Below, piece by piece: positions 11,756-21,894 of a stretch of DNA of 64,000 bases (its first letter is position 1; each line of letters starts with the position of its first letter). A model generated the notes under the pieces. The model saw only the letters and a program-made list of their open reading frames with translations, ran no database searches and was not told the DNA's origin. The stretch is from an uncultured Alphaproteobacteria bacterium (GTDB lineage Bacteria; Pseudomonadota; Alphaproteobacteria; Sphingomonadales; Sphingomonadaceae): NCBI GenBank assembly GCA_903934325.1, contig CAIZNH010000001.1, positions 26,229 to 90,228 of the forward strand, read 5' to 3'. Position numbers and translations under genes: made by a program.

Positions 11756-12976
11756 ATGGACTTCGAAGCCTTCTTCGCCGGCGAACTGGATACGGTACGC
11801 GCAGACGGACGTTACCGCGTGTTCACCGACATCAAGCGCCACCGTGGCAAGTTCCCGCACGCGACCCGCTTCATCGAGGATGAAACCCAGGCTGTCACCG
11901 TCTGGTGCTCCAACGACTATCTCGGCATGGGCCAGCACCCGGCGGTGCTCGACGCGATGCATTCCTGCCTCGACGAATGCGGCGCAGGAGCGGGCGGCAC
12001 GCGCAACATCTCGGGCACCAACCACTATCACGTGGAGCTGGAAGCCGAGCTGGCCGACCTCCACAACAAGGAAGCCGCGCTGCTGTTCACCAGCGGCTAT
12101 GTCTCGAACTGGGCGGGCCTCGGCACGCTGGCGTCGAAGATCCCCGGTTGCGTCGTGTTCTCCGACGCATTGAACCACGCCTCGATGATCGAAGGCATCC
12201 GCCACAGCCGCGCGCCCTACAAGGTGTGGCGCCACAATGATGCGGAGCACCTCGACGAGCTGCTGTCGCAATACGGCCCCGAAGTGCCCAAGCTGGTCGC
12301 CTTCGAATCTGTCTATTCGATGGACGGCGACATCGCCCCCATCGCCGAGATCCTCGACGTGTGTGAAAAGCACGGCGCGATGAGCTATATCGACGAAGTT
12401 CACGCGGTCGGCCTCTATGGCCCGCGCGGCGGCGGGATTGCCGAGCGCGAAGGGCTGATGGACCGCATCACCGTGATCGAAGGGACGCTGGGCAAGGCGT
12501 TCGGCGTGATGGGCGGCTATATTGCGGCCTCGGCCAACCTCATCGATTTCGTGCGCTCGTTTGCGAGCGGCTTCATCTTCTCGACCGCCCTGCCCCCGGC
12601 CGTGGCCGCAGGCGCAGCGGCGAGCATCCGCCACCTCAAGGTGTCGAGCGCCGAGCGCGATCTGCAGCAGGAGCGCGTCGCGCAGGTGCGCCGCATGCTC
12701 GATCTAATGGGCATCCCGCACCTCGACAATCCGAGCCACATCATCCCGGTGATGGTGGGCGATGCCAAGAAGTGCAAGATGATCAGCGACTGGCTGATGG
12801 ACAATCACGGCATCTATGTGCAGCCGATCAACTATCCGACCGTGCCCGTCGGCACCGAGCGGCTGCGCGTCACGCCCTCACCCGTGCACAGCGACGGCGA
12901 TATCGACCGGCTGATCAAGGCGCTGTCCGAGATCTGGTCGCATTGCGAACTCGCCCGGATGGAAAAAGCCGCCTGA
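11756..12976 (+). CDS. hemA: 5-Aminolevulinate synthase
   Basis: A pyridoxal-phosphate enzyme joining glycine and succinyl-CoA to 5-aminolevulinate, the first step of the Shemin pathway to heme and bacteriochlorophyll. The 406-residue product has [17 protein letters not shown] near residue 76, the cofactor-binding [12 protein letters not shown] (211-222) and the Schiff-base lysine Lys247 in [11 protein letters not shown] chose ATG 11756 because AGAGGGA lies seven bases upstream and the length then matches alphaproteobacterial ALA synthases; ATG 11735 in the same frame would add seven residues. Its place at the end of the puh-acsF operon links precursor supply to pigment synthesis; a second copy may exist elsewhere. 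Confidence 0.96.
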   Translation: MDFEAFFAGELDTVRADGRYRVFTDIKRHRGKFPHATRFIEDETQAVTVWCSNDYLGMGQHPAVLDAMHSCLDECGAGAGGTRNISGTNHYHVELEAELADLHNKEAALLFTSGYVSNWAGLGTLASKIPGCVVFSDALNHASMIEGIRHSRAPYKVWRHNDAEHLDELLSQYGPEVPKLVAFESVYSMDGDIAPIAEILDVCEKHGAMSYIDEVHAVGLYGPRGGGIAEREGLMDRITVIEGTLGKAFGVMGGYIAASANLIDFVRSFASGFIFSTALPPAVAAGAAASIRHLKVSSAERDLQQERVAQVRRMLDLMGIPHLDNPSHIIPVMVGDAKKCKMISDWLMDNHGIYVQPINYPTVPVGTERLRVTPSPVHSDGDIDRLIKALSEIWSHCELARMEKAA

Positions 12977-13026
12977 GGCCTCCTCACTGACAGGACTACC
13001 GGTATCTCCCTTGGACGGGAGTGCGC

Positions 13027-13060
13027 GAGGGCGGTCGCCTTGGGGGAGGTGGCCGCCCTC
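13027..13060. terminator. Hairpin between convergent hemA and GH97 genes
   Basis: The arms GAGGGCGG (13027-13034) and CCGCCCTC (13053-13060) are perfectly complementary around an 18-base loop and are followed by CTTTCGTTTG. It lies 50 bases after the hemA stop and 14 bases from the stop of the leftward GH97 gene, so it may end transcription from both sides. The T tract is interrupted, which keeps confidence moderate. Confidence 0.6.
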
Positions 13061-13073
13061 CTTTCGTTTGGGC

Positions 13074-15158
13074 CTACTTCACCGGAATGAAGCGCACTGC
13101 GACCCCGCCCGAGGCGGCAAGGTGCACGGCCCAGGTATCGCCGCCGGTCACCACCTTTTCCTCGATCACGATGTCATAGGGGTTGTAATCCCAATGGGCG
13201 TGCGGGCCGTCGCGGTAGATCTGCGCGCGGTATTGCTTGCCCTTCTCGAGGAAGGTGAGCGCCAGCGAGAGGTCACGCGGGTTCTCGTCGGTCACCGCGC
13301 CGAGGAACCATTCCTTTGACTTGCGGCCCTGCCGCGCCATGGCCACGAACTGCCCGACTTCGCCCGCGAGCGCGATCGACTGCTCCCAGTCGGCTTCCAC
13401 GTCCTTGATGAACTGGAAGGCGTCCATGCGCTTCTCGTAATTTTCGGGCAGGTCGGCTGCCATCTGGAGCGGCGAGTAGATCGTCACATAGGTCGCTAGC
13501 TGCTTGGCAAGCGTCGTCTGCGGGCGGTTCTTGGGGTCGCCGCGCGCCATGTCGGGCCGCACCGGCGGGCGCTCGTTGGGGCGCAGGTCGAAGATGCCCG
13601 GCGTGTAGTCGAAGGGCCCCGCCAGCAGCGCGGTGAAGGCCAGCATCGGCTCGTGGCTCGGCGGGTTGGGCGGCGAGCCCCAGGCGTTGAACTCCATACC
13701 GCGTGCGCCTTCGCGGCTCATCCAGTTGGGATAGGTGCGGCGCAGGCCGGTGTCCTTGACCGGCTCATGCGTATCCATCGCGATCTGGCGCGCGGCGGCG
13801 GCGCGGATCACCTTCATGTGATGGTCGATCATCCGCTGGCTGTCGTAATACTCGTAGTGGCGGATGCCCTTGGCATCGACCCACACCGCATCGCCCGCGT
13901 CAGAGACATAGCCCGACTTGACGTAGTGCGATCCGATCTTGCGGACGAGATCAAGCCCGGCTTCGAGCTGCTTTTCGTAATTGGTGAGGTTCGCCGAGGT
14001 TTCGTGGTGGACGATCAGTTGCACGCCCTTGGAGAGAGCGTACTTGCTCAAACCCTCGATATCGTAATCGGGATAGGCCTCGGTGAAGCTGAAGAGGTCG
14101 CCGTTGTTGAACCAGTCGCCGTCCCAGCCCTTGTTCCAGCCTTCCACCAGCACGCCGGAAAAACCGTGCTTGGCGGCAAAGTCGATATAGCGCTTCGTCT
14201 CGGCGGTGGTGGCGCCGTGATACTTGTCGGATGCCCAGGTGCGGTCATTGATGTGCATCGCCCACCAGATGCCGATATATTTGCCCGGCTTGGCGTAGGA
14301 GACATCGCCCAGCGCATTGGGCTCGTTCAAGTTCAGGATGATGTCCGAATTGATCAGGCCCACCGCTTCGCGCGCAATCTGGATGGTGCGCCACGGCGAT
14401 GTAAACGGCGCCTTGGTCTTGACCTTCGGCCCGCCCGCCCAGTTCCTGAGGTTCGCCTGAAAATTGCCCGGACGCAGCTGATCCAATGACATCGAGGAAT
14501 AGTCGATCAGCGCCGCCTCGTGGATCGCGAAGTGGATGCCCGCTTCGTTGCGAAAGGTCGATGGCGTGTGGGCATCGTCGACCTGCCCGGCAGGGGCGAT
14601 GCGGTAGATATACTCGTTGCGGTTGTACTCGTCCGACGGGGTGTACCACATGGTGGTCTTCTCGCCGACGCCGAACTGGGTCAGCTCCTCGACGATGGCG
14701 ATATCGCCTTCAAGCGCGGGTTGCTGGCCAAGTTCATAGCGGAAACCGATGCCGGTATCGAAGGCGCGGAAACGCACAACCATCTGGCGTGCGGGGCCAT
14801 CGTTCGCCTTGAAGGTGACGGTGAGTTCGTTGTGCTGGTCGCGCACCATGCGGCGCTCGCCCCAGGGCTGCTCCCAGGTGCTGTCCTTGCTCGCGCGGGT
14901 GGAGCCGGCGATGGCGAGGCCGCGCTCGAAGCCGTGATGATCGGCAAACAGCATCCCCAGCCGCGAGGGTGCGATGACCTTCTCGCCGTGAAAGCTCACC
15001 GCATAGGTCGCAAGGCCTCCGTCATCGCTCACGGTCACAGCGATCTTGCCGTCGGGCGAGGTCAGGGTGAGGCTTTCGGCGGCGAGCGGGGCGCTCGCCC
15101 ACATCAGGGCGGCAAGCCCGGCAAGATTGGTCCACATGCGCATGGGTGTTGGCCTCAT
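13074..15158 (-). CDS. Secreted glycoside hydrolase family 97 alpha-glucosidase
   Basis: A 694-residue SusB-like enzyme that releases glucose from the non-reducing end of alpha-glucans, probably in the periplasm. After a signal peptide (hydrophobic stretch ending ASAPLAAES) comes a beta-rich N-terminal domain starting LTLTSPDGKIAVTV, then the TIM barrel with GVLVEGWNKGWDGDW. The family motifs HHETSANLTNYEKQ and SREGARGMEFNAW contain the glutamates used by the inverting members such as SusB. ATG 15158 is chosen over more upstream codons because it gives a clean signal peptide and an ATGA overlap with the upstream GH13 gene. It is the last gene of a leftward transporter-GH13-GH97 operon. Confidence 0.9.
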   Translation of the reverse strand: MRPTPMRMWTNLAGLAALMWASAPLAAESLTLTSPDGKIAVTVSDDGGLATYAVSFHGEKVIAPSRLGMLFADHHGFERGLAIAGSTRASKDSTWEQPWGERRMVRDQHNELTVTFKANDGPARQMVVRFRAFDTGIGFRYELGQQPALEGDIAIVEELTQFGVGEKTTMWYTPSDEYNRNEYIYRIAPAGQVDDAHTPSTFRNEAGIHFAIHEAALIDYSSMSLDQLRPGNFQANLRNWAGGPKVKTKAPFTSPWRTIQIAREAVGLINSDIILNLNEPNALGDVSYAKPGKYIGIWWAMHINDRTWASDKYHGATTAETKRYIDFAAKHGFSGVLVEGWNKGWDGDWFNNGDLFSFTEAYPDYDIEGLSKYALSKGVQLIVHHETSANLTNYEKQLEAGLDLVRKIGSHYVKSGYVSDAGDAVWVDAKGIRHYEYYDSQRMIDHHMKVIRAAAARQIAMDTHEPVKDTGLRRTYPNWMSREGARGMEFNAWGSPPNPPSHEPMLAFTALLAGPFDYTPGIFDLRPNERPPVRPDMARGDPKNRPQTTLAKQLATYVTIYSPLQMAADLPENYEKRMDAFQFIKDVEADWEQSIALAGEVGQFVAMARQGRKSKEWFLGAVTDENPRDLSLALTFLEKGKQYRAQIYRDGPHAHWDYNPYDIVIEEKVVTGGDTWAVHLAASGGVAVRFIPVK

Positions 15159-16522
15159 TTGGTCTCTGTGAAAATCCGGTAGCCCCATGCGGGCAGGTCG
15201 AGTGTTTCGTTGCCCGCAAAGGTGGTTGTCCCGCCGCTCAGGGCATTGGTGTAGGTGCCGTGATGGCGCGCCTTGTCGAAGGTGATGCGATGCGGGCGCG
15301 GGCTGAGGTTGAAAACGGCGAAAACCCGCGCGCCGGCAGGGCCGCGGGTGAAGGCATAGACGTCGGCGCTCTGGCTGGTCGGCACCTCGATCATCGCTGC
15401 GCCGAAGCGGCCATTGTGGAGCGCCGGGCTCGCGGTCTTGAGCGCAATCAGCTTGGCGAACAGGGCGGCATGCCTGCCTTCGCGCCAGACAATCGGATCA
15501 CGCTCGAAGAACTTGAGCTGGCGGTCGTTGTCCGCTTCCTGCCCGTTGTAGACAAGCGGCAGGCCCGATCCGGTGAAGGACAGCGCAATCGCGGCCTCAT
15601 AGGCGGGGCCGTAGATTTCGGCCGCGACCCCGTCCCACGAATTCTGATCGTGGTTTTCGGTATAGACCATCCGCATCGCGGCATGCGGCCAGGTCTCCTG
15701 CTGCCCAGCGTAATAGCCGCGGATCGGCCCTGCCCCCTCGCCGCTCTTGACGAGCCGCTGCATCGCCTCTTTCCAGCCCCAGCCATAGGTCGCATCGAAG
15801 GCGCGCGTGTGGAGATCGCGCTGCTCCCATTCGGCGAGCATGAAGACCGGTTTGATCGCATTAAGCTCGCCCCGCGCCGTCTCCCAGAAATCGGTGGGGA
15901 CATAGCCTGCGACATCGCAGCGATACCCGTCGATCCCGAATTCGCGCACCCAGTAGGCGAGGCTTTCGGTCATATATTGGCGCAAGGCAGGCTGGCTGTA
16001 GTCGAAGTCCGCGACGTCAGACCAGTCGGTCCCCTGCGGGCTCATCAAGGCGCCTTCGGGCGTGCGGGTGTACCATTCGGGATGGCTGAGAGTGAGCGGG
16101 TTGTCATAAGCTGAGTGGTTCGCCACCCAATCGAGGATCACCTTTAGCCCCAGCCGGTGCGCTTCGTTCACGAAGGCGCGGAAATCCGCCTCGCTGCCCA
16201 GCTCCGGATTGACCGCGCGATAGTCGCGCACCGCATAGGGGCTGCCGAGACTGCCCTTGCGGTTGGCCTCGCCGATGGGATGGATCGGCATCAGCCAGAT
16301 GATATCGACGCCCATCGCGGCGAGGCGCGGCAGCTGCGCCTGCGCGGCCTTGAAGGCGCCCTCGGAGGTGAACTGGCGGGTGTTGATCTGGTAGAGCACC
16401 GCATCGCGCGTCCACGCGGCATTGGCGATCTCGACCGCCTCACGCGGGGTGTAATCGGGCCTGGCCAGCGCGGGGCTGGCTGCCAGTGCCGCCGCAATCA
16501 GCGCAAGCCCGGTGCGCTTCAC
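15155..16522 (-). CDS. Secreted GH13 alpha-amylase-type hydrolase
   Basis: A 455-residue alpha-amylase-family enzyme with a signal peptide (MKRTGLALIAAALAASPALA). The four GH13 regions are present: DWVANH (region I), GYRCDVA with the nucleophile Asp (II), AEWE with the general acid Glu (III) and ENHDQ (IV). The barrel begins at VLYQINTRQFT. The lack of a large domain B suggests a compact periplasmic amylase acting on maltodextrins. It overlaps the transporter upstream and the GH97 gene downstream by four bases each, so the three are one translationally coupled unit. Substrate specificity within GH13 cannot be told from motifs. Confidence 0.92.
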   Translation of the reverse strand: MKRTGLALIAAALAASPALARPDYTPREAVEIANAAWTRDAVLYQINTRQFTSEGAFKAAQAQLPRLAAMGVDIIWLMPIHPIGEANRKGSLGSPYAVRDYRAVNPELGSEADFRAFVNEAHRLGLKVILDWVANHSAYDNPLTLSHPEWYTRTPEGALMSPQGTDWSDVADFDYSQPALRQYMTESLAYWVREFGIDGYRCDVAGYVPTDFWETARGELNAIKPVFMLAEWEQRDLHTRAFDATYGWGWKEAMQRLVKSGEGAGPIRGYYAGQQETWPHAAMRMVYTENHDQNSWDGVAAEIYGPAYEAAIALSFTGSGLPLVYNGQEADNDRQLKFFERDPIVWREGRHAALFAKLIALKTASPALHNGRFGAAMIEVPTSQSADVYAFTRGPAGARVFAVFNLSPRPHRITFDKARHHGTYTNALSGGTTTFAGNETLDLPAWGYRIFTETK

Positions 16523-18066
16523 GCCGCCTGCTCCTTGACCAGCAGCGTGGCCGCCGCCGCCAGCACGAAGCTCACCGCAGAAATCGCCATGGCATAGATC
16601 GCCGCGCCGCCGAACAGGTTGGTGACGAGGAAACCGAGCAGCGTCGCCGCGAGCAGCTGCGGCACGACGATGAAGATGTTGAACACCCCCATGTAGATGC
16701 CCATTTTCTCAGGCGGAACAGAGCCGGCCAGGATCGCATAGGGCAGCGCCACGATCGAGGCCCAGGCGATGCCGATGCCGATCTGCGGTACCCACAAGAG
16801 CGCCGGATCGCGCACCAGCAGCACTGCCGCAAAGCCCACCGCGCCCAGCATAAGGTTCACCGCGTGGAGCCGGCAGCGGTCGATCTTCGCCGCCACCGCG
16901 ACAAATCCGAGCGCGGCGGCGGCGGCCAGCCCGTTGCGCACCGATCCCATCAGGCTCCACCAGTCGGCCCCGTCCTGAAAGGCGCTGCTCGCCGTATCGG
17001 TTGCGCCGAAGTGATACTCGGTCACCCCGGGCGTGCCGTAGATCCACAGGCCGAACATCCCGAACCAGCTGAAGAACTGCACCACGGCAAGCTGGCGCAT
17101 GGTCTTTGGCATGGCGAAGAGATCGCTGACGACTTCCATGAAGCCGTTGTTGTTGCGGTTCCCGGAGCGCAGCATCCCCGCGACCAGCTGGATGACGCCG
17201 AACCCGGCGATCAGCATCGCGAGCACGTAAAGCTCCTGCGCCACCTCGATCTCGCCCAAAAACGCGGGCCGTGCATCGCTGCGTGCCAGCATCACCAGCG
17301 CCGCGAGTGCCGCCCCGGCGATCACCCAGATCATGCCACCGCGGGCGAATTGCCCGGCGCTGCGCTGGACTGCCCCGCCCGCGTGCGCTCCGGCCTCGCC
17401 GCGCGCGACGGCAAAGCGGGCGAGCTCGTCCGGCGAATACTCTTTCGTGGTGAACACCGTCCAGCACACCGCCGCCAGCAGCGCCGCCCCGCCGATATAG
17501 AACGACCAGTGCACCGTTTCCGGGATCTGGCCTTGGGGCGCGACATTGCTGAGCCCCAGCCAGTTGGTCATCACCCATGGCAGCGCGCCCGCGATCACCG
17601 CGCCGGTGCCGATGAAGAAGCTCTGCATCGCATAGCCGATGGTGCGCTGGCGATCGGGCAGGTTGTCGCCGACAAAGGCGCGGAACGGCTCCATCGTGAT
17701 GTTGAGCGAGGCGTCCATCACCCACAGCATGCCCGCCGCCACCCACAGGGCGGGCGCATTGGGCATGACAAACAGCGCCAGGCTCGCCAGCAGCGCGCCG
17801 ATCAGGAAGAACGGACGGCGGCGGCCGAAACGCTGACTCCAGGTCTTGTCCGACAGGTGGCCGATGATCGGCTGGACGATCAGCCCCGTCATCGGCGCGG
17901 CGATCCACAGGATTGCAAGGCTGCCGACATCCGCGCCCAGCGTCTGGAAAATGCGGCTGACATTGCCGTTCTGAAGCTCGAAGCCGATCTGGATCCCCAG
18001 AAAGCCGAAACTCATGTTCCAGATCTGCGCTGGCAAGAGCGCGGGCTTGCCGCCTGCCTCAGTCAT
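16519..18066 (-). CDS. MFS sugar transporter (maltose/maltodextrin type)
   Basis: A 515-residue inner-membrane carrier with about 12 helices, of the SLC45/GPH-like branch of the major facilitator superfamily that includes MalY-type maltose importers of Caulobacter and Xanthomonas. It contains GHLSDKTWSQRFGRRRPFF, the characteristic cytoplasmic loop between helices 2 and 3, and GNRNNNGFMEVVSDLF in the central loop. ATG 18066 is preceded by GAGAGGACAGG on the minus strand; an upstream extension lacks a ribosome-binding site. It heads the leftward glucan operon and faces the rightward amylase operon across a 311-base control region. Import of maltose or small maltodextrins is inferred from context. 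Confidence 0.88.
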   Translation of the reverse strand: MTEAGGKPALLPAQIWNMSFGFLGIQIGFELQNGNVSRIFQTLGADVGSLAILWIAAPMTGLIVQPIIGHLSDKTWSQRFGRRRPFFLIGALLASLALFVMPNAPALWVAAGMLWVMDASLNITMEPFRAFVGDNLPDRQRTIGYAMQSFFIGTGAVIAGALPWVMTNWLGLSNVAPQGQIPETVHWSFYIGGAALLAAVCWTVFTTKEYSPDELARFAVARGEAGAHAGGAVQRSAGQFARGGMIWVIAGAALAALVMLARSDARPAFLGEIEVAQELYVLAMLIAGFGVIQLVAGMLRSGNRNNNGFMEVVSDLFAMPKTMRQLAVVQFFSWFGMFGLWIYGTPGVTEYHFGATDTASSAFQDGADWWSLMGSVRNGLAAAAALGFVAVAAKIDRCRLHAVNLMLGAVGFAAVLLVRDPALLWVPQIGIGIAWASIVALPYAILAGSVPPEKMGIYMGVFNIFIVVPQLLAATLLGFLVTNLFGGAAIYAMAISAVSFVLAAAATLLVKEQAA

Positions 18067-18377
18067 TATCGTCCTGTCCTCTCCCCCGCGCCCTCCTGCC
18101 ATGCAGGGTGACGCGGCTCCCACGGGGCTGTAGCATGGCGCGGATCTTCTGTCCGGCTGGCTCGCCTGCGGCTCCGGGAGGACAGTCTGGCTAGCTTGCA
18201 AAAATTTGCAAGAAACTTTCAGGATTTCTCCCGAAAATTTGCGGATATCGCCGATGACATCAGGCTTTCTATAGTATTTTCAGCTTATTGTTGGATAGAG
18301 GTTCGGCCCAGCTGGGCTTCTACAAAGATTTGCAAAATTTCTCCCAAGCTGTCAGAAACGGGGCCGGAGGGAGTTGG
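18067..18377. promoter_or_regulatory. Divergent control region of the glucan locus
   Basis: A 311-base gap between the leftward transporter operon and the rightward amylase operon. The half from about 18190 to 18350 is strikingly AT-rich for this genome and holds an 18-base operator-like palindrome (18195-18212) and further half-sites: AAAATTTGCGG near 18234 and ATTTGCAAAATTT at 18328-18340. Two short open frames crossing it show no coding character. Divergent promoters are likely here, but I cannot fix -35/-10 boxes with confidence. Confidence 0.7.
18195..18212. promoter_or_regulatory. Operator-like palindrome CTTGCAAAAATTTGCAAG
   Basis: The sequence CTTGCAAA-AA-TTTGCAAG is a perfect inverted repeat of eight bases around AA. 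Size and symmetry suit a dimeric helix-turn-helix repressor such as the LacI-family protein encoded at 21895-22923. A copy matching at 16 of 18 positions sits at 27956-27973 near the TonB-receptor promoter. Binding by that repressor is inference. Confidence 0.7.
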
Positions 18378-20231
18378 ATGATGGCACGAATCCTCGTGGG
18401 AATTGCGGCTGCGCTATGCGCGGGCACCGTCTTGGCGGGAGGCCCTGTTGCGGCTGAGAATCCGCCGGCCATTCCCGTTTCCGCCCCTATCGCCGAACGC
18501 CAGCTGGAGGACGAGATCATCTATTTCGTCCTGCCCGATCGCTTCGCCAATGGCGATCCCGCCAACGACAAGGGCGGGCTGAAAGGCGGACCGTTCCAGC
18601 ATGGTTTCGATCCGACCCACAAGGGCTTTTACCACGGCGGCGACCTCAAGGGGCTGACCGCAAAGCTCGATTACATCCAGGGCATGGGCGTCACCGCGAT
18701 CTGGTTCGCGCCGATCTTCAAGAACAAGCCGGTGCAGGGCAAGCCGGGCGAGGAAAGCGCGGGCTATCACGGCTACTGGGTTACCGATTTCACCAGTGTC
18801 GATCCGCATTTCGGCACCAATGCCGAGTTCAAGGCCTTCGTCGATGCCGCCCACGCGCGCGGGATGAAGGTCTATATGGACATCATCATCAACCACACCG
18901 CTGACGTGATCGGCTATGCCGAGGGCGAGGCCAAAGGTTACCGCTATCGCTCCAAGGGCGAATATCCCTTTTCGCGGGCCGGCGGCACGGGCGGCAAGCC
19001 GATCAACCCGGGCTTTGGCGGAGACGATAATCCCGATCCTGCCAACTGGGCGAAGCTGACCGATCCCGCCTTTGCCTATACGCCGCAAGTGCCCGAGGCC
19101 GAGCGGCAGGTGAAGGTGCCAGCGTGGCTCAACGACGTCACGCTCTATCACAACCGCGGCAATTCGCACTGGATCGGCGAAAGCTCGGTCTATGGCGATT
19201 TCTCCGGGCTCGACGATCTGGCCACCGAGCACCCGCGCGTCGTTAGCGGCATGATCGAGATTTTTGGCCAGTGGATCGATGATTACGGCATCGACGGCTA
19301 CCGCATCGACACCGCCAAGCATGTGAACCCCGAATTCTGGCGCGCCTTCGTCCCCGCCATCCTCAAGCGCGCCGAAGCCAAGGGGATCAAGCACTTCCAC
19401 ATCTTTGGCGAGATTGCCTACGAGGAGCCCACCGCCACGCTCGCTGCGCAGGTCATGGCCGAAAGCGGCCTGCCCTATGCGCTCGACATGGGCTTTGCCA
19501 AGGCCGCGCAACTGGTCGCCAGCGGCAAGGCCGGCCCGAGGCTGATGGCGGAATTCCTCCAGCAGGACGCGGTCTACCCCGGCGGCGCGAAAACCGCGCT
19601 GGGCCTGCCGACTTTCCTCGGCAACCACGATTTCGGCCGCTTTTCGATGTTCGTGCGCGAAATGAGCGGATCGGCCGACGAGGCCACGCTCCTCGCGCGC
19701 GTCAAGCTCGGCCATGCGCTGATGTTCGGCCTGCGCGGCGTGCCCACGATCTATTACGGGGACGAACAGGGCTTCATCTCCGACGGCAATGATCAGCTCG
19801 CGCGCGAGGACATGTTCCCGAGCAAGGTCGCCGCCTATAACGACAACAACCTGATCGGATCGCGCGCCACCACCGCGCAGAGCAACTTCGACACCGCCCA
19901 CCCGCTCTACCGCCAGATCGCGGAACTTTCCGCGGCGCGCACGGCCAGCCCTGCGCTACGGCGTGGTCTCACGCAGGTGCGCGCGTTCGAGGAAACCGCC
20001 CCCGGCCTGCTCGCGGTGGAGCGCCATGATCCCGCGACGGGACAGCGGGTGCTGCTGGCCTTCAACACCTCCGCTTCGGCCCTTTCGCGCACAGTCGAGG
20101 TAAGCTACCGGGCGACCCGCGTTGCGCCGCTGCTGGGCACCTGTCCGGCCGCGCTCGCCACGCCCGGATCGATTGCCATCACCCTTCCCCCGTTCGGCTA
20201 CGCGGCCTGCATTCTGGAGACTGACAAGTAA
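18378..20231 (+). CDS. Secreted GH13 alpha-amylase / cyclomaltodextrinase-like enzyme
   Basis: A 617-residue alpha-amylase-family protein with an N-terminal signal peptide (ILVGIAAALCAGTVLAGG region) and the start DEIIYFVLPDRFANGD. GH13 regions are visible: DIIINH (I), GYRIDTAKH with nucleophile Asp (II), FGEIAYE with catalytic Glu (III) and LGNHDFGR (IV). An insertion between regions I and II (EYPFSRAGGTGGKPINPGFGG and following) forms a long domain B. The predicted place is the periplasm or outer membrane, where it cuts starch or larger maltodextrins. AGGGAG precedes paired ATG codons at 18378 and 18381. It starts the rightward operon and overlaps the next gene by one base. Confidence 0.9.
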   Translation: MMARILVGIAAALCAGTVLAGGPVAAENPPAIPVSAPIAERQLEDEIIYFVLPDRFANGDPANDKGGLKGGPFQHGFDPTHKGFYHGGDLKGLTAKLDYIQGMGVTAIWFAPIFKNKPVQGKPGEESAGYHGYWVTDFTSVDPHFGTNAEFKAFVDAAHARGMKVYMDIIINHTADVIGYAEGEAKGYRYRSKGEYPFSRAGGTGGKPINPGFGGDDNPDPANWAKLTDPAFAYTPQVPEAERQVKVPAWLNDVTLYHNRGNSHWIGESSVYGDFSGLDDLATEHPRVVSGMIEIFGQWIDDYGIDGYRIDTAKHVNPEFWRAFVPAILKRAEAKGIKHFHIFGEIAYEEPTATLAAQVMAESGLPYALDMGFAKAAQLVASGKAGPRLMAEFLQQDAVYPGGAKTALGLPTFLGNHDFGRFSMFVREMSGSADEATLLARVKLGHALMFGLRGVPTIYYGDEQGFISDGNDQLAREDMFPSKVAAYNDNNLIGSRATTAQSNFDTAHPLYRQIAELSAARTASPALRRGLTQVRAFEETAPGLLAVERHDPATGQRVLLAFNTSASALSRTVEVSYRATRVAPLLGTCPAALATPGSIAITLPPFGYAACILETDK

Positions 20232-21889
20232 TGGCTTCGGTTATGGATGCGGCGGCACCTTCACTCACCGGCGAGCTTGCATGGTGGCACGGGGCAGTCA
20301 TCTACCAGATCTATCCGCGCTCGTTCCGCGACACCAATGGTGACGGAATCGGCGATCTTGCGGGCATTGCCGACGAGCTCGACTATATCGCCGATCTGGG
20401 CGTCGACGGGATCTGGATCTCGCCCTTCTTCACCTCGCCGATGAAGGACTTCGGCTATGATGTCGCCGATTATTGCGGCATCGATCCGAGCTTCGGCACC
20501 TTCGCCGATTTCGACCGCATCATCGAACGCGCCCACGCGCTGGGCCTCAAGGTGATCATCGATCAGGTCTATTCGCACACCTCGGACGAGCACGCGTGGT
20601 TTCAGGAAAGCCGGACCGACCGCACCAATCCCAAGGCCGACTGGTATGTCTGGGCCGACCCCAAACCGGACGGCTCGCCCCCGTCCAACTGGCAATCGGT
20701 GTTCGGTGGATCGGCATGGCAATGGGACGGGCCGAGGAAGCAATATTACCTGCATAATTTCCTCACCAGCCAGCCCGATCTCAACGTCCATAACCGCGAC
20801 GTGCAGGACGCGCTGCTGGATGTGGCGCGGTTCTGGCTGGCGCGCGGCGTGGACGGGTTCCGCCTCGATGCGCTGAACTTCGCGATGCATGATCCGAACC
20901 TGCGCGACAATCCGCCCTCGGGCGCGCCGATGGAGCTGGTCACCCGCCCCTTCGACATGCAGCACAAGCGCTACAACCAGTCGCACCCCGATATCGTCGG
21001 CTTCCTTGAGCGGATCCGCGCAACCATCGACGAATTCCCCGGTCGCTTCACCGTTGCCGAAGTCGGCGGGCCGGAACCGCTGGCCGAGATGAAGGCCTTC
21101 ACCGCTGACGGCAAGCGGCTCGATTCCGCCTATAACTTCGACTTCCTCTACGCCCCCCTGCTGACCGCGCCGCTGGTGCGCGCGAGCCTGTCGCAGTGGA
21201 GCGGGGAGCCGGGCGAAGGCTGGCCGTCCTGGGCCTTCTCGAACCACGATGCCCCGCGTGCGGTGACCCGCTGGACCCGCGACGGCGACCAGCCGCGCGC
21301 GGCGCGCCTCAACATGCTCCTGCTGCTGGCGCTGCGCGGCAATCCGATCATCTATCAGGGCGAGGAGCTGGGCCTGCCGCAGGGCTATGTCGCCTTCGAG
21401 GATTTGCAGGACCCCGAGGCGATTACCAACTGGCCGCACACGCTCGGCCGTGACGGTGCGCGCACGCCGATGCCGTGGCAGGCAAGCGCGCCGCAAGCAG
21501 GCTTTTCGAGCGCCAACCGCACCTGGCTGAAGCGGGACCCGGCCCATGCCGCTCTCGCGGTGGACAGCCAGACCGGCGATCCGCAATCGCCCCTGCATTA
21601 CACCCGTCACCTGCTCGCGATGCGGCGCCGCTATCCGGCGCTGGTGGCGGGCGAGATCACCCTGCTCGACACTCCCGAGGATGTGCTCGCCTTCATCCGC
21701 CATGATGCGCAAGGCGCGGTCTTGTGCGCCTTCAACCTCGGCGACGAGGTGCTCGAATGGGCCCCGCCGCCCGCTTTCGTCGAAGCTCAGGTGCTCGCCA
21801 GCGAGAATGCGGTGGGGATCACCGGCAAACCGCCCATGGTGCTCGCGCCCGGTTCGGGATACTGGGCAACGAACGCGGTGGAGACCTGA
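20231..21889 (+). CDS. GH13 alpha-glucosidase (oligo-1,6-glucosidase-like)
   Basis: A 552-residue protein of the GH13 alpha-glucosidase type (similar to subfamily 23/31). It begins ELAWWHGAVIYQIYPRSFRDTN and shows DQVYSHTSDEH (region I), GFRLDALN with the nucleophile Asp (II), VAEVGG with the acid Glu (III) and SNHDAPR (IV). There is no signal peptide, so it probably acts in the cytoplasm on maltose and short oligomers brought in by the divergent MFS carrier, releasing glucose. Its ATG shares a base with the previous TAA, and the LacI-type regulator starts six bases after its stop. Confidence 0.93.
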   Translation: MASVMDAAAPSLTGELAWWHGAVIYQIYPRSFRDTNGDGIGDLAGIADELDYIADLGVDGIWISPFFTSPMKDFGYDVADYCGIDPSFGTFADFDRIIERAHALGLKVIIDQVYSHTSDEHAWFQESRTDRTNPKADWYVWADPKPDGSPPSNWQSVFGGSAWQWDGPRKQYYLHNFLTSQPDLNVHNRDVQDALLDVARFWLARGVDGFRLDALNFAMHDPNLRDNPPSGAPMELVTRPFDMQHKRYNQSHPDIVGFLERIRATIDEFPGRFTVAEVGGPEPLAEMKAFTADGKRLDSAYNFDFLYAPLLTAPLVRASLSQWSGEPGEGWPSWAFSNHDAPRAVTRWTRDGDQPRAARLNMLLLLALRGNPIIYQGEELGLPQGYVAFEDLQDPEAITNWPHTLGRDGARTPMPWQASAPQAGFSSANRTWLKRDPAHAALAVDSQTGDPQSPLHYTRHLLAMRRRYPALVAGEITLLDTPEDVLAFIRHDAQGAVLCAFNLGDEVLEWAPPPAFVEAQVLASENAVGITGKPPMVLAPGSGYWATNAVET

Positions 21890-21894
21890 CAGCA

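Noticed and set aside
18196..18381. 61-codon open frame in the divergent glucan control region
   Set aside because: It begins in the operator-like palindrome, has no ribosome-binding site and overlaps the start of the amylase gene.
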